NCBI GenBank assembly: GCA_021799405.1
Contig: JAJZAL010000186.1
Coordinates: forward strand, 1 to 10,232
Reading direction: 5' to 3'
DNA from: Acidobacteriota bacterium
Lineage (GTDB): Bacteria; Acidobacteriota; Terriglobia; Terriglobales; Acidobacteriaceae
DNA length: 10,232 nt
A model generated the notes under the pieces. It saw only the letters and a program-made list of their open reading frames with translations, had not been told where the DNA came from and ran no database searches. This document shows, piece after piece, positions 7,742 through 10,232 of the stretch (position 1 is the stretch's first letter; each line of letters opens with the position of its first letter). The translations under genes and the position numbers were made by a program.

Positions 7742-10232
7742 CTAGTTGATGACCTTGCCGGCCTGAGCGATGACTGCGTGCAGCCTTTCTACGGCCGCCG
7801 CGGTCTGCTGGTCGAGGTACTCGTAGACGTGATACTCGGCAACCGTGGGACGGGCATAAGGCCACTGGACATCTGCCGAAATATAAGAGAGATAGCCGCG
7901 CAGGTGAACCTCATGCAGAGCATCGCCTTCGCTGGAGTGGATGTCCATCTGAACGTCGGAGACAATCTCCTTATTCAGGGCGTCGAGCGCAGCGGCAGCG
8001 CTGGCATTCGCCGGTTTATGGCTGGCCACGATTTCCTGCAGCCGATCGCGCTCGGCGATGGCCTGGTTCAGAGTCGTGTCGAGCAGGTTGAGGTCGTGAC
8101 GGATCTTCATCGCCAGCGCGAACTGGGCATCCAGATCCTGAGGCGTGGCGTGAATGCGCGGGTCGAGCGAAACGACAAGACTTTGCCGAATCTTGTGGCC
8201 GCCGTAGTCCAAAACAACGCTATAAGTACCGGGCGTGACGTGAGGCCCGGCAACGGAATTGTCAATGCCTCCGGCGGCGTCGGGCGTGTGGTAGCCCGTA
8301 ACCTCCACGGCATGCGGGTAGCGCAGGTCCCACTGGAAGACGTTCATCCCGGGTTCAATGGCTGTGAGCAGAGCCTTCGCTTTCTTGATTCGGGTCTCTG
8401 AAGATGGCCAGTTCTGCTGGGTGTCAGGATTCGGCTTGAGCTTGCCGCTCTTCTCGGCCTTTTCTTTGGCCGTTGCGAGATGCAAGGGGAAACTGTGCAC
8501 GACTTTGCCCTGCGAATCGAGGAATTCAAGCGAGACAGGAGTTTTTCCGTTGTAGTTTGCCGGGATGTGGAAGAAGACTGTGGCGCCGAATGGAGCATTC
8601 TTGCCGGAGTTAACCGGGGCGCCGTCGGCATGGCTGACGACCCCGTACTCATGCGTGAGCCACGCCTGTTCAGGGGCAAAAAGATAGCTGCTATCCGCGG
8701 TAACGTCAGGATCGGAGGTGAACTGCTCGAGCAGCTTGAGGTTGTCGAGCACCCAGAAGGCCCGGCCATGGGTGGCGGCGACGACATCTCCCTGGCGAGT
8801 GTTGATGGCGATATCGCGCACCTCGGCCGTGGGCAGATTCAGGGTAAGCGGCTGCCATTGGTTGCCGCCGTCGAAACTGACATAAACGGTGCTGTAGGTG
8901 CCAAGGAACAGCAGTCGCGGGTCGTTGGGATCCTGCCGGATGACGAAGGCAAACTCGTTGTCGGGCAAACCGCTGGTGATTTTGGTCCAGTGCTTGCCGA
9001 GGTCGGTGGTCTTGTAGACGAAGGGGCGGAAGTCGTCCCACATATACCGCCATGCCGTGAGATAGGCAGTATTCTTATCGGCGTAGGACGGCTCGATCGA
9101 GCTGATTTCGCAGTCGCCAAGGCCCGGGGGCGTGACCAACTGCCAGGTCTTGCCGCCGTCGGCGGTGACATGGACCAGACCATCGTCGGAGCCAGCCCAG
9201 AGCACATTTTTATCCAGAGGCGAGGCTGCCAACGAAAAAACTGTGGGATAGATTTCGGCTCCCGTCGCGTCAATGTCAATGGGGCCGCCGGTCGGACCTT
9301 GCTTGTCGGCCTGATTGCGAGTGAGATCGGGAGAAATGCGGGCCCAGGTGGCACCGTAGTCGTCGCTCTTCATGACGTACTGGGAGCCAATGAGAAGCTC
9401 TTTCGGATTCGAGGGCGAGAAGAGAATGGGGTGCGTCCATCCGAAGCGGTATTTGAGTTCGGCCGAGGATGCACCGCTCTTGTACAACGGCCAGGGGCTG
9501 ACGCTTTCAAACTGCGCAGTCTTCAAGTTGTACTTTAAGAAAATACTGTAATAGCCACTGCCAAAAGTAATATTTGGCCGACCCGGCTGCGGCACAACAA
9601 AGGTGCTTTCACCGTAGGCAACGTTGTGCCAGGCGCCCAGCGAAATAAAGCCGTCGCGGCTGGCGCTGGGCCCTTCGGTGGAGCCTTCGTCCTGCTGGGC
9701 GCCGTAAATGTGGAACGGGAACTGGTTGTCGAGATTGACGTGGTAGAACTGGCCGGTGGGTTGATTGTCTTCCGAACTCCAGGTCTTGCCGCCATCAATG
9801 GAGACAGTCACGCCGCCATCGTTGCCTTCGAGCAGAATGTTGGTATCGTCCGGATTGATCCAGACCACGTGATGGTCGCCATGCGGCGCGTGGAGCTTAG
9901 TGAAGTACTTGCCGGCGTTATGCGAAACCCAGAGATCGTCCACATTGGGCACATATACCGTGTTGGGATCCTTGGGGTCGGCATAAATGGTCATGTAATA
10001 GAAGGCGCGCTGGCGAAGAGACATCTTGTTGTTGACGCGCTTCCACGTCGCACCGGCATCATCGGACCGGAAGACGCCTCCATGCTTTGCCTGGATGATG
10101 GCATAGACAATCTTCGGATTGCTGGCCGCGATGGTGACACCCATGCGCCCCAGCACGCCCGTGGGCAGGCCGGGATTGCGGCTGATGTTGGTCCAGTGCG
10201 CGCCGCCGTCGGTGGTCTTGTAAATGCCGCTG
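7742..10232 (-). CDS. Sortilin/VPS10-like Asp-box propeller protein (5' partial)
   Basis: A paralogue of the gene at 392-3604. The last 829 residues are visible, and the frame stays open to the right edge, so the start, signal peptide and first Asp boxes lie outside. The visible part aligns nearly end to end with residues 241-1070 of the other copy. By eye about three quarters of the residues match up to the end of the propellers, and fewer match in the C-terminal third. Visible Asp boxes are TTDGGAHW, SDDAGATW, SHNAGKYF, SIDGGKTW, SDDYGATW, TADGGKTW, TTDLGKHW and SFDGGNQW; the third has lost its Trp. The beta-sandwich region and helical C-terminus are kept, with a diverged linker (KPNPDTQQNW) where the other copy has TPKQKAQITG. 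An internal GTG at 10156 is in frame but is not the real start, because similarity continues upstream. It is probably also exported; ligand or substrate unknown. Confidence 0.88.
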   Translation of the reverse strand, partial: SGIYKTTDGGAHWTNISRNPGLPTGVLGRMGVTIAASNPKIVYAIIQAKHGGVFRSDDAGATWKRVNNKMSLRQRAFYYMTIYADPKDPNTVYVPNVDDLWVSHNAGKYFTKLHAPHGDHHVVWINPDDTNILLEGNDGGVTVSIDGGKTWSSEDNQPTGQFYHVNLDNQFPFHIYGAQQDEGSTEGPSASRDGFISLGAWHNVAYGESTFVVPQPGRPNITFGSGYYSIFLKYNLKTAQFESVSPWPLYKSGASSAELKYRFGWTHPILFSPSNPKELLIGSQYVMKSDDYGATWARISPDLTRNQADKQGPTGGPIDIDATGAEIYPTVFSLAASPLDKNVLWAGSDDGLVHVTADGGKTWQLVTPPGLGDCEISSIEPSYADKNTAYLTAWRYMWDDFRPFVYKTTDLGKHWTKITSGLPDNEFAFVIRQDPNDPRLLFLGTYSTVYVSFDGGNQWQPLTLNLPTAEVRDIAINTRQGDVVAATHGRAFWVLDNLKLLEQFTSDPDVTADSSYLFAPEQAWLTHEYGVVSHADGAPVNSGKNAPFGATVFFHIPANYNGKTPVSLEFLDSQGKVVHSFPLHLATAKEKAEKSGKLKPNPDTQQNWPSSETRIKKAKALLTAIEPGMNVFQWDLRYPHAVEVTGYHTPDAAGGIDNSVAGPHVTPGTYSVVLDYGGHKIRQSLVVSLDPRIHATPQDLDAQFALAMKIRHDLNLLDTTLNQAIAERDRLQEIVASHKPANASAAAALDALNKEIVSDVQMDIHSSEGDALHEVHLRGYLSYISADVQWPYARPTVAEYHVYEYLDQQTAAAVERLHAVIAQAGKVIN

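Noticed and set aside
1..10232. Mobile elements, CRISPR arrays, tRNA or rRNA genes
   Set aside because: I found no transposase, integrase, regular repeat array or cloverleaf. The inverted similarity at both ends is coding paralogy, not terminal repeats of an element.

Overview
The window is GC-rich, with coding on both strands, and holds three protein genes: a complete secreted beta-propeller protein gene (+, 392-3604), a complete cobalamin-dependent methionine synthase gene metH (-, 3623-7459), and a close paralogue of the first gene (-, 7742 to the right edge, its 5' end outside the window). The large sortilin/VPS10-like Asp-box proteins with a signal peptide, together with the form of MetH, point to an Acidobacteriota bacterium, probably of class Terriglobia. 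This placement rests on recognising the families, not on a marker gene.

Layout. Positions 1-391 hold no convincing gene. They contain a good intrinsic terminator shape (about 138-172, + strand) and a possible extended -10 promoter for the first propeller gene. Between 3605 and 3640 the two convergent genes are separated by only 18 bases, and a strong hairpin overlaps the metH stop codon. The 282-base gap 7460-7741 contains the terminator of the second propeller gene, two small hairpins, a 13-base palindrome over a -10-like box, and a roughly 120-base metH leader. Inside that leader, nested complementary arms (7483-7552) predict a compact RNA fold.

How the parts relate. MetH makes methionine from homocysteine in the cytoplasm. 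The two propeller proteins are exported and have no visible metabolic link to it. The two paralogues face each other as an inverted pair around metH. A 204-base stretch of them (1111-1314 against 10029-10232) is about 97% identical and then drops abruptly to about 75%, which suggests local gene conversion between the copies. The most interesting signals are this mosaic inverted pair and the structured metH leader, which I could not match fully to a known riboswitch class.
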